64,000 bases of DNA from Pachyseris speciosa (GCA_016490735.1 JAEMWC010000360.1:660001-724000); one strand, 5' to 3'. Counted from the first letter of the stretch, positions 32,992-45,957 are shown. A program made the numbers and translations. The notes: generated by a model not told the origin, from the sequence alone.

Positions 32992-33422
32992 CAGTAATAG
33001 CCCACGTATAAGAACCTAGGTTTTAAGAACCTGTTAGGCTAAAATTTTCATTTTAAGCCCCCTCCACATAAGAACCTATTAATGCTAAAATTTTAAGTTA
33101 GGCTCTTATCAGTGGGGTTGCTGTAAAAGTGTAAAGGTAGAAACTGCTGAATGAGTTTCTTTGTTATGCTTTGTTAAGGACATATACTGTACCTGCAGTG
33201 AACTGCCTATAGGCATTTCTCTATGGTACAAATAAATGATTTATACTGTATTATGAGATGATATTTATCATATATATAGTATATTCAGATAAAATTCATA
33301 TGAAAATTTAAGAACCTGTTTTAAGAACCTTGGTAGCCTAAATTTGCTTTCAGTACCATTTATATAAGAATCTATTTAGGCTAAATTAGAAAATTTTGGT
33401 TCTTATACGTGGGCTATTACTG
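32992..33422. mobile_element. 431-bp MITE with 25-bp perfect terminal repeats
   Basis: CAGTAATAGCCCACGTATAA (plus GAACC) at 32992-33016 is the exact complement of 33398-33422. Sub-terminal repeats (AAGAACCTGTT, AGGCTAAAATTTT) follow on both sides. Non-coding, nested in the 4.48-kb insertion. Confidence 0.88.
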
Positions 33423-33602
33423 CATTACACATTCTAAAAACTTAGAGGTGAAATTTAAACGTGGCCCAAAGCTAACCTAATCAAATTAAATCGAATACTT
33501 GTCTCTTACAAGTCACCCCTGCTTTGAGATTGACACTAAAAATAAAGAAGTAAAATTGAAATACAATCCAAAGTTAACCTAATTAAACTACATACTTGTC
33601 AC

Positions 33603-33760
33603 TCACAAGCTACATCTGATTTCAAATTGACACAAATAATGTAATAGATAGGACTTAAAACTGCTTAAAGAAGGTGCATGCATGATGTTCGATGGAACAC
33701 CATTCCAGTTTGGTATGTAGCGATTATAAAAAGAAAAGCTGAAGGCCATATATATATATT
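33603..33760 (-). mobile_element. LINE C-terminal fragment
   Basis: The minus strand reads FSFYNRYIPNWNGVPSNI, then APSLSSFKSYL, the typical last residues of a non-LTR retrotransposon ORF2 (R-x-I-P-x-W-N-x-[LV]-P). Confidence 0.7.
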
Positions 33761-34826
33761 TAGCCAGGCCAAGCCTAGAATCGGAGTTGCACACTCTCAC
33801 CGAGCAACTTCGCATGGCTTTTTTTGGGCCAGTTTATTTTGTGTCCAAAACAACTGAGCAGCAGCAGGGAAAACGAAGAGTTTTCGAAAGCAAACGTTTG
33901 CAAAAAAAAAATACAGACATTCGTGAGTCCTAACTACTTTCAGATGAAAGCGTAACGGAATTCAAAGCGGATTAAGAAAAAAACACTACAAGCGAACAAA
34001 GTACGATGCGAGTGTTTTGCTGGAAGAAGGAGAAGGTGGAGAAATTAAACAAGACTTGCTTGTAATAATAATAGCTTGTACTGATTAGTCTAGAAAAATC
34101 GGTATTTATTTTGACATAAATGCCCGTAGAAAAGACAATAAAGGGTAAAAACTGATCGTTAAGAGCAGTCAACAGGAATTGACCGCGGTTCAGAAACAAC
34201 AGAACAACAAACACAAGTATTACAAGAAAACAAAGCACAATACGAATAATATTTCTTCGAAGATTCTTGGAGAGGGTGGAGAAATTAGACAAGTAACAAA
34301 AATTGCTTAGCAATTTCGACATAAATGTCAGTAGAAAAGACAAAAAAGAGGTCCACACCTGATCGTTTAGAGCAGCCAACAGAAATCGCTGAGGCAGCAA
34401 TCACTCGCAACGCGACAGGGCTGAATAATAGCGCCATTTCCCACAAAATCTTTCCTTGGCTGTCACAAAACGCTAAAGAGCTTTTATAGTTTTTCTGGTA
34501 CTTCCCATGTCTTCCGAAGAACCTTCTTCAATTAATCATTCTCAGTGGGAAAGCGTCATCCAGTTAACGAAGAAAGCGCTTGCCAAATCACACCAGCATT
34601 TCTCTCGCAGACCCGTCCAATATAAAATTCATCAAAGCCAGCCCAGCCAGTCAACCCATTTCGGTGTTTTTTACATCCAAACGCTGATTCTTACCGGTTC
34701 AAACAAATTAAGACGACATGTTTATAGACGGCGAAACTTAATATTGTTGTTTACAGGCCGCTTTCGACGAAGATCTCTAAAACGTTTTTCAAATTTTGAC
34801 AACTTTATGTCAGATTTTGAGACGTG

Positions 34827-34849
34827 CACATGCACATGCACATGCATTT
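34827..34849. repeat. (CACATG)n short tandem repeat
   Basis: Four copies of TGCACA / CACATG at the end of an unassigned plus-strand frame. Confidence 0.7.
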
Positions 34850-35960
34850 GATCGGCTTTTTTTTTACTCGAGCTTTAATGCTTAATTTTACGAGGACTCA
34901 TTGTGATTACGTGTTATTAAGATAAGGGCAAAAGTTTCTTAACGCTGTTGAGGTACCAAGGTCGAAAAACAGTCAGCTTGAAGCCGAGTGAAAACACTCG
35001 TTCGCTTGCAAAGAAAACAACGTAACAAAAAAACAAACAATTCAACTACTTCGTTGCGTCCAAAACGAGTCCTGATGATTGTTATTTATATCCATTCGAG
35101 AGAAAATACAAGTTTCATTCCTGAACAAAAGTAACAACGATTAAACCAAATGTTAAGCTTCTATTTATTTAATTCACCTCACTGTCCTGCGCTGTGTTGT
35201 AGAGGTTTCTACCACTTGAAAATACGTAAGCTTCAGTAAAGTAAAAACAAGCATCCGCAAAAATAGCAAACGGTTTGTCCAAAGAAAGAGCTTTTTCCAC
35301 AGAGTTTGAGCTACTCGTTCCTCCCATTAACACAGGTGAACTGTTAAGTGACCTTTCTTAGTGAGATGCAAGATGCCGCGGTAAAGTGAAAGCCCTTGAA
35401 GCGTTGAATTATACTGTTTTCAACCGCACAATCGATCCAAGTTTGAAGCTTTTCTTGAGAAAAATCGCTCTTCCCTTCATCACTTGAAAATAAACGTTCC
35501 GGAGTATCTGACAAGTTCTTGATTTTTATGCTTTTTACGCGAATTTAAAGACAAACTTCGATCGAAGACGATGAAGTTGTTTTGCTCAAAATGAAGAATG
35601 TGAAATTACAAGCCGCAGAAAGCGCGCGAAAAATTAAGCCTCGATTTGGTTTGGGTGTCCCACACCTGGCTTGAGCCTGCGATCAAATCGAAAGCAAGTA
35701 CCTGGTCAGCGGTCAACGTCAAAAAAAACAGCTGACCTCGATGAGGTCTTAACTTGAGCCCGCGATATGGTCACGTGACACTGGCCAGCGGATACCTTGT
35801 TTTGACAGGTGTCAATTGGCTATATGATGGATGTCTAGTATCAAAGACGCTGGGTGTAAACTGTAAACTAGCTGGTTAGCTGCTGGGCCAGGTGGAGTAT
35901 GGCCGCCATGTTGGATTATTATGATTATTATTAGGATATTATTAGTTATTGGGCAACACC

Positions 35961-35962
<2 letters not shown>

Positions 35963-35995
<33 letters not shown>

Positions 35996-35997
35996 GC
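35963..35997. repeat. (CGT)n microsatellite
   Basis: An uninterrupted run of CGT triplets; on the minus strand it would read as a poly-Arg string, a composition artefact. Confidence 0.9.
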
Positions 35998-36027
35998 GCG
36001 CCCACGAGCAATACCGCTAGCCATTTT

Positions 36028-36059
<32 letters not shown>

Positions 36060-36480
36060 AGGTATGGTGCTCCGCTCGCGGCCCTTCGGGCCGCTGGAGC
36101 TCCGCTATCAATGTCTACTGTCATATGACTGTGCAAACAACGGGAAATAATGCATGCGGAGATGGAGGGTGGACACTGATCGTGAAGATTGATGGCAATA
36201 ACGTAAAACCAGACTTAGCTGTAAAATGAGAGGTTTTGGGCACGATTCCTTCCCAGTTCCCCCTCCAGAGTCGAGCCGCAGGTTATCGACAGGACAATCA
36301 GTTATAGAGTTATACAGCTGTACATGCAGTTGAATTACTACAATGATTAACTCAGCAAGATAAAACACTCCACAACAGAAGTAAGTTCACAGATTTTGTC
36401 AAAAGCCTTTACTAGATCAAAACACCAAGTGATCTAGGGAAATGATCGGGAACGAGAAACGTAAGCCCCTGTTCCAAAGC

Positions 36481-36660
36481 CTAGTTTAGGAAAGCCTACC
36501 GCCCAGGGAACTGCGAACTCCAAATGGCGGAGGATTTTAGCCATCCTTTATTGAATGAATTGCCCTCGCATATGAGAAATGAGGCAAATTTCAATCTTTT
36601 AAAGCAGAGTTTAAAGACATATTATTTTATAAGATAGCTTTTAATTAATTTGAACACAAT
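36481..36660 (+). mobile_element. LINE C-terminal fragment at copy 1/copy 2 junction
   Basis: Contains FSHPLLNELPSHMRNEANFN, then LKQSLKTYYF, typical of LINE ORF2 C termini. The homologous fragment (57621-57800) ends copy 2. Duplication breakpoints at both places fall at the end of this LINE fragment. Confidence 0.75.
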
Positions 36661-37024
36661 GTTTAAGTCTCACTGCATGGCCTGATAACTGAGTCTGACA
36701 TGCACAGTCACGAATTTAGCCAACTCCTAGGGAACAGAAAACAAATGTCCGTCTCAGTGGGGAGAGAATTTGGTAGAACATGTTTTAAGGGAAGAGGTAA
36801 CGAAAAAACGTTTTGTCTGTGCAAATAAGCGAGCATATAAAAGCTAACATCTTGACTATTTGCCTCCAAGGTCTACGCTGCTCCCACATAACATATAAAG
36901 CGCTGAAAAATGTCTACTAAATGGTAGCACTTGTTAAAAATTTAACCTGCTGATTTTTCAGCTTTCATTTCTCTTCTGCCTACAACACTAATAGATGGTT
37001 TCACGGTTTTTGGCGCCATATTAA

Positions 37025-37476
37025 CTGTGGGGCAAACGCGGCTAAAATTACAGTAAATGTATGGGATTTTGACCGACTTTGAACCGCTGTAACGCCGCTA
37101 AAAAGAGGCGAATTTCCAACATTTGCCACTACTTTTAACGGTTTTATTGATATCGTTCATTCATCAGAAAATAAGGCCATTAACGAAGGTACAACGTCCA
37201 TATATTCGAATTATAAATCTTCTCATGTGGCTTCTAAATTCGAAGTAATTTGCAGAATTTTGATTAGAGAGGTTTGTATGAAATCTTAAAAATTCGTTTA
37301 CGGTCGTTGTAGCCTGAATCTGTCCTTTATACTTCATGAAAATAATGTCAGTACAAATATCTTTTGAAAGAAATTTTCGCTGAGGAAATCCGCCTCTTTG
37401 TAGCGCTGTTACAGCGGTTCAAAGTCGGTCATATTCCCATACATTTACTGTAATTTTCGTCGCGTTTGCCCCACAG
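37025..37476. mobile_element. Fold-back MITE, copy 2
   Basis: Same element as 12365-12820, with CTGTGGGGCAAAC / GTTTGCCCCACAG ends and no nested insertion. Confidence 0.85.
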
Positions 37477-39949
37477 ATAATAGAGAGTTTAAGCGTGACG
37501 TTTAAGGCAGGCGGCAAACTACAAAGAGAACCTCTGAGTTTTTATTCTCTTCTTGTAATCGTTAAATAAATCACACAACAATGGAAAAATGTCTCCTACC
37601 ATTGACCACAAATAAAAATATTTTCACTCTACTGTACAGACAGCTGAAGACAGACGCAAAAGTTATTAGTTATTGAATATCTGCTATAGGTATTTAATTG
37701 TGAAGCGAAAACCTCTCTGTAGTTTGAGTCGCCAACCTTCGCCAACTCTCGCCACCTCTCCGCATCCGCAATAAAACTAAGCTTTTATATTTTGGTCCTT
37801 TGCAGTTGTAGGGTATACATTTAAATGACGAGAAACTGCTTGTAATTATAAAGGATTCTCTCTCACTGCACAAAGATATATCCCATCGCCTTGATGAGTT
37901 TGTCTCCATTGTCTCCACCGTATTTAGCCTCGTTTCCACACGTGTTGGAGTCATCATATCTCCCTCCAGTACCAAACCCAATTCTGGACTCACACGTGTA
38001 GCAGTTGTTTTCGTTGTTACCAAGGATACCGATTCTTGCTTTGGCCAAGTCAGGTCGATTACTGAGAACGTTAAACCCCTCTTTGTTACAGTTTATTTGG
38101 AGAGAAGCTTCTGAACCAAGCACCGTCTTCCACACGTTACGACCCAGTGAGGTGGGGTGGTATTTTCCGTCAGCGATCAGTGAATACAAGGACCTGGCTT
38201 GCTTGTGTATAACAACAAAGTTGACCTGCCCATTGACCTCCATCCCCAGGCAGATCTAGGAGAAGGACGTGTTCCAGTAGGTAGGTAATTTTGTCTCCTG
38301 TTTGTCGATCCCAGTCTCTCCTCCTGTAAGGTTAAAGGTTTTCTTGTTGCTCCAGAAGCTGGAATCGTAGTGAAAGGTTGACTGCGAAACGAAAAGTTTA
38401 AATAATCGTCTGTTCTTTTAAATTATTTAACTGAAAGCTTAAAACTCAAGCCTAAAAGAATGAAGAAATTTGCTTGCCAGGGGAGAGTGCAATTCTCGTT
38501 CCATATAAATTTCCTCCAAACCAGAATTATTCTGCTAGTCCAAAACCCTCATATAATGCAATTTTCTCTGGAGTTCCCACAGTGGGTCGGTATGGAAAGC
38601 GCAAATCGTCGACCGGTTGAGTTTACACTTCCCTGGCTGAGTATGGTTTTTTAATCTAGACACTGGAACAGGGGTTTACGTTTCGGATTATAGCTTTCTC
38701 GCCTTCTTGGTGATTTCCCTAGACGTAACACTGGTGTTTTATTTCAGTTAAAAAGTGTGAACGAACTACTGTTATAGGGTATTCCATCATGCTTAGTTTT
38801 GACGTAATGATTCAACTGTCTACAGCTCTATAACAATAAAACAACCAGCTGCTTTTCATTTCGAGATCGTATGACTCTGAGGGAATATACTCTGGGGACG
38901 ATCGAGTTTTGTGCACAAAATTTAAATGTCTCATTGACAGCTAAGACAGGTTTTACCTTTGCGCCATCAGTCTTTATGATTAGTGTTCACCCTCCATCTC
39001 CACATGCTCCATTTCCCGCAGTTTTCATAGTCATATGACAGTAGACATTGAGAACTTCATTGTCCACTATCAGAGGGTAGGTTTTGCTATCATTTGATCT
39101 GTAAAAGAGGGATGGCCAAAATTACTCAGACTTACTCGATAAATATCAAAATAATTCCTCATGTAATCAGCATGAAAACAATGTAGACCCTATTATACCG
39201 AACGCTGTTTTAGAATACCAGTTATGATCGAAACGGGAATGTTATAAATGTTACTTACATATTGTTGTCATAAATTTCCTTGCATGACGAAAAAACTGCG
39301 TGACATTAAAAATAAAGAGAAACAAAACGGTTGTCATGTCAATGGTTGATTATAAAATCATAAAATCGCTATAACAAAGATAGTAGACTTTATTGGAGTT
39401 ACCGATTAAAACAAAATCCATATTTAATGGGAGGCCACCCGTAGCCGATACTTGGGAAGGTTACATAGAGTGTATAGTTCAAGTCGATCGTAATTCAATT
39501 TTGAGTAAACATTGCTTCCTACCACTTGTTCAGTACTATGCTTGGTACAACTTCGACCACTCGATCAGCTCTTTGGGAGTAAAAAGAGCAAATAAAAACC
39601 CATTTTAAGACAGCGGTTCGGTTTCACCTTTAATTTGTTCAGTGGCATGGTGTTCAACAACTTCTGGTAAAGCTGTTTCTGGAACATGAAATCCAGAAGG
39701 ATTATGAAATTGGAAACTATATCTATACTTTTTAATCTCATTTTGATTTACATGTGCAGGATATTACATAACCTACACATTCTCCTGTGTTATTACTGGA
39801 TTAATAATATACATGAAAAAATTTCTCGATTCTGATTGGCTAAGAGAAATGCAGTTTTGTTTAGGAAACACGATGCAGAAAAAAAGGAAATTCGGTGCAG
39901 AAAACAGGAAATACAGTGCAAATAAGAGAAATAAACAGGATTCTGCACT

Positions 39950-40440
39950 GATTGGCTGATAAACAAGGTACTGAAACTGAGCCAATTAAACGCGACCTCT
40001 GAATGGCGCAATGTTCAGATACATCGATGAGCTGCGAGCTAAAACAATGGCTGCCATTTAGGGCAGGGTTTTTTTTTCGAAAACGCAACAACGACAGAGC
40101 TAAAAACAGCTCTTAAAACGAGAACAGTGTGAAAAGCATTGCTTTTTGGCTGTCTATTTGTAGAAAGTGAATAAAGCGTTAGTTTCCAAAGAAACTGTGG
40201 TGCTGCGTCGGTGGGGGAGTGAAACACAAAAATTTGGTTTATCAACGGAGTCGATGATGTAATGTATCAGTCAATTCCAAAGGCGCCTATTCTCCCCCCC
40301 TCCCCCCCCCCCCCCCCAGGCATACCACGGGTATTTGATCCGAAATTTGTCCCGCACGGTGGGGCATTTGGCTATCGGCAAAACATTGGTCGGCAGTCGC
40401 CAGCTGAAGGGTTTCGCGCGTCTTTCGCGTGCAAATATCC
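39950..40440. other. Block present in copy 2, absent from copies 1 and 3
   Basis: Between GCACTGATTGGCT and ATTCATTCACCACGGG, copy 2 has about 490 extra bases, including a poly-C tract (40291-40318). Copies 1 and 3 share the same shortened join (CAGCCTGATTGCCTCCATTC). No gene is recognised. Confidence 0.7.
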
Positions 40441-40969
40441 ATTCATTCACCACGGGAGCCGCTTCGCTCCCTTCACTTCAAGATTCATCGTAGGTTTTCC
40501 GTTGTTTACTAAATATACAGTTGATATGCCTTTATTCAAAGTTTGGAGTGCCGACAAAATAGATCGAAAAAGAGTTTTGGCGCACACGTTTTCGGATTTG
40601 GTTTGAAAAAGGTAGCGATTCTAGACGATTTTAGAATAAAATATTAATTTGAGCGGGGAGCGTGCCAAAATGCTTTATGCAACGAGTGATTTGCTATAGA
40701 TTTATACTTGATTTTCCCTTTTTGAGGCCCTGACAGTGTGGCATTTGGCCGTCTAAACTGGAAACACAGCGGGTCATTGGATCCCAATTTTCAAAAAAGT
40801 CAAATGCCCGGGTGTTTGCCCGCGGGAAGGGAGGGGGGGGGGGGGGTATGAACACTTTTGAAATTAAATTGACTGATACAGTGTTGAAAAGGGGGGGGTT
40901 AGATAGGCCTGCGCGACTCCCACTCGCGTGTTGTTAGCCTTGAAGCTATAGTTTTGCTCTAACGAGTAT

Positions 40970-42218
40970 GTGTTTCAGGGAACGCCCTCTCTTGTAGGAT
41001 ATAAGTGGCGGTTCCTTAAATATTTCTCTGAGCGTCTTTTGTTTCTCAATAAAATGCCATTTGCTCATAAGGATTTCTTTTAAGTTTGGCACTGATGGGT
41101 GATATTGTATTACAAACGGCAAGATTCGTTTGTTTTCTTTCTCTTTTTGTCGGAGGGCTTTTTTCCTGTTTTGAAACTTTTTTCTGAGAGGTTTCTTTGG
41201 ATAAAGGCTTTAGGGTAACCTCTATATACAAGGTGTGTTTTGAAATGCTCTACTTTCTCTTCAAATATTGATTTAGAAGAGTTTGCTCTCAGAAGTCTTT
41301 AAAGCCTCTCCTTTCACAAATCCCCTCCTAACCCCGGTCGGGTGACAGGATGAGAAATGTGTATATTGGAATGTCTCAGTAGGCTTGAAATGGGTTCGCA
41401 CATTAAGAAGTGATGTTGTTTCGAATCTTACGCCTTTGTATATGATGGTGTCCAAGAAAGTTATTTCAGTTTCTGAAACTTCAGCCGTGAATTTAATTGT
41501 AGGGTGGTGTTTGTTTGCTTGCTCAATGAACTGTGTTATATCTCCTCTGTTCGTGTTCCAGAGGGAGAAAATGTCGTCTATGTAGCGTTTCCAAACGAGC
41601 GGTTTAATCACGCTTTGGCTTATAATTTCTGTTTCCACTTTTGCCATGAAGATATTGGTTAAGACGACAGCCATTTTCGTCCCCATAGCAGTTCCATGTG
41701 TTTGGAGATAATCTCGTCCATTAAACTGAACAAATTTTCTTGTAAAATTAGCCTTAGCGCTTCTTGTAGCTGTTGAGCAGGAATAGGAGGTTTGTTTTAA
41801 TGGAAGGCATCATATGCTGCGCATATTGTTCGAATTCCTTCCTCATATGGTACATTTGTATATAAGCTCGTTACGTCCATTAAAACAAGGATGTAGAGAA
41901 AGATGACAAAGATGCATCCAAACCAGTCGCCCGGCATTTTAATCTCCCTAGCCATTCCAAACAACACATGTCGATCTCCGGCCTTTCCCAACAGCAAGGT
42001 ACCATGGAAAGCCGTAAAAATCTTGAGCAAAAATTTATCTTTAAAATCAGCACTCTTAATCCCCATGGTATCAACGAACGATTTTCATTTTATTAATTTA
42101 TTCCGGTTTTTCACGTCACCATGTTACCACCAAAGGCGTAGCTCCATATTCTGTATATAAACCATACACAACCCACAATTCCTCGATTGGCTCTGACGAA
42201 GGGCTAACGCTCGAAACG
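40970..42218 (-). mobile_element. Penelope-like retroelement, copy 2
   Basis: Same element as at 15801. MDVTSLYTNVPYEEGIRT is intact here (41840-41880), unlike copy 1, where a stop follows YTNIS. YIDDIFSLWNT lies near 41580. The CTGACGA...CGAAACG motif is at 42192-42218, with GGG in place of GTG in the small stem. Confidence 0.85.
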
Positions 42219-42798
42219 TAAGCTTTTTGAATCCCTGTACGGTGGTCAATTTACATTATCAGCTCCAAGTTTTCGTATTTGGAGAAAGTGATGTCTAGCT
42301 ATAGAGAAGGAAATCCCGACAAAATCGGAAATTATGAGCCCGTTGTACTTACACTTTGCTCAATCTATCTTACGCCGAGATAACAATACAAAAAGGCGAA
42401 GATTATTACCCAGAAATACTGAAGGTAATGATTACAGCACCTTTGATAAACACTCCGTATTTGGAGAAAGTGATGTCTAGAGAAGAAAATTCCTGACGAA
42501 ATCGGAAATTATGAGCCCGTTGTACTCACACTCTGCTCAAGCCAGCCATCTTACGCCGAGATAACAAAAACAAACAAGGCGAAGATTATGAATCCGAAAT
42601 ACTGAAGGTAATGATTAGAGCACCTTTGATAAACACTTCACAAACAAAGCTAAGTAGCCTTATAGCTATAGCCCATAACTGTTTAGTAAATCAGTTAACG
42701 TAATTTACTAATCTAATGCATGTCTTATAGTAATATTGTAATAGTTTAACGACTTTTCAGTTTATCTATTTAACTTTTTTTAATTCCTTATATATAAA

Positions 42799-42843
42799 TG
42801 ACTGATCCGCCTAGATTAGCCAGTGCTATTTGCGGATCAGTCA
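42799..42843. repeat. 12-bp stem hairpin, copy 2
   Basis: Identical stem to 17460-17504. Confidence 0.75.
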
Positions 42844-43210
42844 CGTTTGTAAATGTGTTTTTGAAATCTTAATTAAAGATCATCTCTCTCATCTCTCATC
42901 TCTGATCTGGCTTAAAAAAATTAAAAACATTGACAAAAGGCGTGATAAATAAATTATTTTTGCACGTGATTCACCTGCGTTGCATCTGCGAAATTATGAT
43001 AAGCAATCTCGCAATTTTTTTCGTGTATATTATTAAAAAGAAATCACACTATTTTTCTAGTGCAATTTGGAATAAATAAGCACTTGTAAATTTTTTCAAA
43101 GACCACAAATTGCACTCGCCCTACTGGATCGTGCAATTCTGTGAGTCTTTGAAAACATTTACTCGTGCTTATTTATTCCAAATTGCTATTACCTATACGT
43201 CTCCGTAGCT

Positions 43211-43580
43211 TAACCGCGGTCAAACGTAAAAAATAAGAAAAGTCCTTTTAAGATAAGGTTTTTACGTTGAGAGCTCAAAGATGATAAGTTTTTCTTCAGT
43301 CTGTGAGTTTATTAAATCATTTTATAAATTACTAAAACTGTTTTAGGAACAATAAGATGAATCGGTTTTCCTGAAGTCACGCATTGAATCAGGAAACAAA
43401 AACACACCGCGCCGAACAGTTTCCACATTCTTCGCTTTAAAATCCTTAAAACGTTTTTAGTTATTCATGAAGTGATTTAGTAAACTCACAGACTGATGAA
43501 AGACTCATCATCTTTGAGCTCTCAGCGTAAAAACCTTATCTTTCAAGAATTTTTTTTTGTTTTACGTTTGACCGCGGTCA
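43211..43580. mobile_element. Fold-back MITE, copy 2
   Basis: Same as 17871-18244. The left end TTAACCGCGGTCAAACG here matches the right arm better than in copy 1. The tRNA-like module follows at 43581-43648. Confidence 0.85.
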
Positions 43581-44817
43581 ACTCCATAGCTCAGTCGGCT
43601 AGAGCTCTGGTTCATCTGGACAAAAGGTCGTCAGTTGGGATCTCCCCGAAGTGAATGATTTTCTTTTCTCTCCAGTAGCGTGGCCTCAAATTTATCCCAC
43701 CCTGCGCATGCGCTGGGACACGAAGCCTAGTCATTCCTAAACAGTTGCCTTACATATATTGCGGCCTGAGTAAAGAAATCATGTACATACATAGAAGACC
43801 ATACTTTATAATTTTTCTGGATCTCTTCGATAGCAAGATAAATAAAATCTTCAGCTTGTGTAAAACTGTGCGATCTCGTTCTTTTTGCGTTATCTAATTA
43901 GCAGAATATCAACGTTTGAAATCCACCTGAGGTTGAAAACTGAAATCTAAGAGACTAAATTCCCAAAGCCGATTCAATTTTATTATTATATACAAAAACA
44001 ACAACCGCACAATATTTGTTACCCACAGTTAGCATAGCTATTTGAGGTGGGTAACAGTACACGATAAATTTTGAGTTAAAATAAATGAATAAATAGACGA
44101 AACAGAGCACTATTTGGAAAACATGCATACAATTACATTTACATTTTACCTTGAAGGCAGTGTCTTCCGTCCCCGTAATATCCCGGATTACATGTACAGT
44201 TGTAAGATCCCTTGGTGTTATTGCAGAAAGCATTAACGCTGCAGTTGTGCTTTTCTGTGGCACATTCGTCTATATCTGGAAGAAAAAGGTTTTACTTAAA
44301 AAAAGGAAAAAAACCTGGGAACCTTTCAACCTTTATTATTATTCACGATACACATGAAATTAGCACAAAATCATTCTGTCACGTTCCTCTTCAAACTACC
44401 CTCCTGGTAAGGCCCGGCGAAATAAAAGCGACAAGTAGCCCTCAGGGATTCAACTGGTGGTTCAATTTTCTTTACCAGATTAAATTCAGAATAATTGTTG
44501 TACACTTTCGTCCACAAAACTGTAACCTGAATTCAATTTTATCTTTTCGTCTCAATATTCGGGTAGTCTTAGTACATGGAATGAATGAAACAGTTTTCTT
44601 TACTTTTACTCGAAACGGTCAAGGGCTTGTTAGGCCCTGAGCTTATTGTAATAACTAATTTCCGAAAAAAAAAAGTGAAAGTGGAACTACTCACAAAGCT
44701 AACAAATTATGGGTAGTACGTCATGTAAGTCCACACAAAATATTCTGAGCAATTCCCGCCGTAGAGTAAACACACACAAAACATCTCATCCGAAGCGTAA
44801 CTCTATTACATGACTTG

Positions 44818-45165
44818 TGGGGCACCTTGTTACCTTGTTACCTCTTTTATTATTGTTACCTTGTAACTTCTGTTACATTGTTACCTCTGTTACCTTGTTA
44901 TCTCTGTTACCTTGTTACCTATATTATCTTGTTACCTCTGTTACCTTGTTACCTCTGTTACCTTGTTACCTGTTACCTTGTTACTTCAGTCTGTTACCCG
45001 TGTTATCTTGTTACCTGTGTTACCTTGTTACCTTGTTAGCTGTGTTACTTTGTTACCTGTGTTACCTGTGTTACCTGTGTTACCTGTGTTACCTTGTTAC
45101 TTCTGTTACCTTGTTATCTTGTTAGCTCTGTTACCTTGCTACCTCTTTTACCTTGTTGTTACCTC
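44818..45165 (+). repeat. Forward minisatellite array, copy 2 (short)
   Basis: About 350 bases of GTTACCT units at the place where copy 1 has about 2.5 kb, showing expansion or contraction since duplication. Confidence 0.95.
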
Positions 45166-45188
45166 GAAGATCTAGCTATATAACAAAA

Positions 45189-45404
45189 CACTTACAGTCT
45201 TTCCCATGAAACCGTGAACACCAGAAAAAATTTCTGGAATGTTTATTGTTTCGCGACCAATCAGAAGCAACATGAAACCACAACCTAATTACGGTTACTG
45301 TTTGCGGTTTAGTTTTCTCACGCGTGGTTGGCTTTTTACTTGAAACACAATAACATTCCATAGATATTTCTGGTGTTCACGGTTTTACGGGAAAGAGTGT
45401 AATG
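45189..45404. mobile_element. ~215-bp MITE between arrays, copy 2
   Basis: Homologue of 22121-22336 with the same inverted arms. Confidence 0.8.
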
Positions 45405-45957
45405 TATGGTCAGACCATGAACATAATTTTCAGCACGATTTTCAAAAGAATATTCCGTGCAAACCGTAATTTTAGTGATACGCGAACGATGCTGACACCC
45501 GAACTACAATCATGGGCAAAAGTGTGGAAACATTTTAGCAAAACAAACGCTTTCTTTTATCTTTTTTGTCTATAGCCAACCCCCTTCCCTCTCCCCCTTT
45601 TCAATGTTGAAATACGCTCCATGGACATAGTCACGTAGTTACAACATTGAAAAGAGGGGAGGGGGTCGAAATATGAGAACTGGACATTGGGAAACTCACG
45701 CTTTTATCGGAAAAGGTTTTTTTACCGAGAGTGTCTCAACTACTTGATTGTAGCAATCTTGGAAACTAACCTTGACAACTTTCTATGTCGTTGCAAAATC
45801 ATTTTGGAGAAGAATATCCTCCCATATATCCTGTCAGAGATAGAAAGGCTACCATCGGATCACAGACAGCCAAGTCAGCGTGATATCCAAGGGTCTCAAA
45901 TTTATCCCAACACTTGTGTTAAAATTATCCCTTTCACTCCAGTCATAAGTCTTAAGG

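Larger units (their letters stand above)
31627..36105. mobile_element. 4.48-kb composite insertion inside the orphan exon
   Basis: Absent from copy 2, where AAAGTTATCAATG is continuous. The insertion is flanked by TA on both sides. Its ends share GCGGAGCTCC (about 31653, and inverted at 36096-36105). The left end ATATATATATTTAGCCAAGCCTA recurs, diverged, at about 33745, so at least two related elements are nested. No transposase frame. Frames such as 34507-34851 match nothing I know. Confidence 0.7.
31580..36202 (+). pseudogene. Orphan inverted copy of exon 8, split by insertion (copy 1)
   Basis: The plus strand has CTTTCCAG|A, then SHESKAYPLIVDNKV up to 31626. It resumes at 36106 with INVYCHMTVQTTG and CGDGGWTLIVKIDGNN, followed by GTAAAACC. 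The homologous exon 8 of gene A is on the minus strand. The flanking intron sequence past GTAAAAC also matches, so a gene fragment was duplicated in inverted orientation. No partner exons are seen nearby. Confidence 0.8.
11878..36660. repeat. Segmental duplication, copy 1 (gene A)
   Basis: Long collinear similarity with 36661-57800 and 58246-64000, same orientation: the MITE at 12365, the exons of gene A, the Penelope-like element, the hairpin and fold-back MITEs, the minisatellites, the LINE tails and the orphan exon recur in the same order. Copy 1 carries private material: a long forward minisatellite, a LINE tail at 26853 and a 4.48-kb insertion at 31627. The left edge is set at 11878, where similarity with 58246 begins (ACTCGTTTATTGGCTTTG). 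The right edge is at 36660, where GAACACAATG changes to TTTAAGTCTCACTGC. Confidence 0.9.

Noticed and set aside
34507..34851. 114-codon plus-strand frame as a gene
   Set aside because: It lies within the 4.48-kb insertion, ends in a CACATG repeat and resembles no family.
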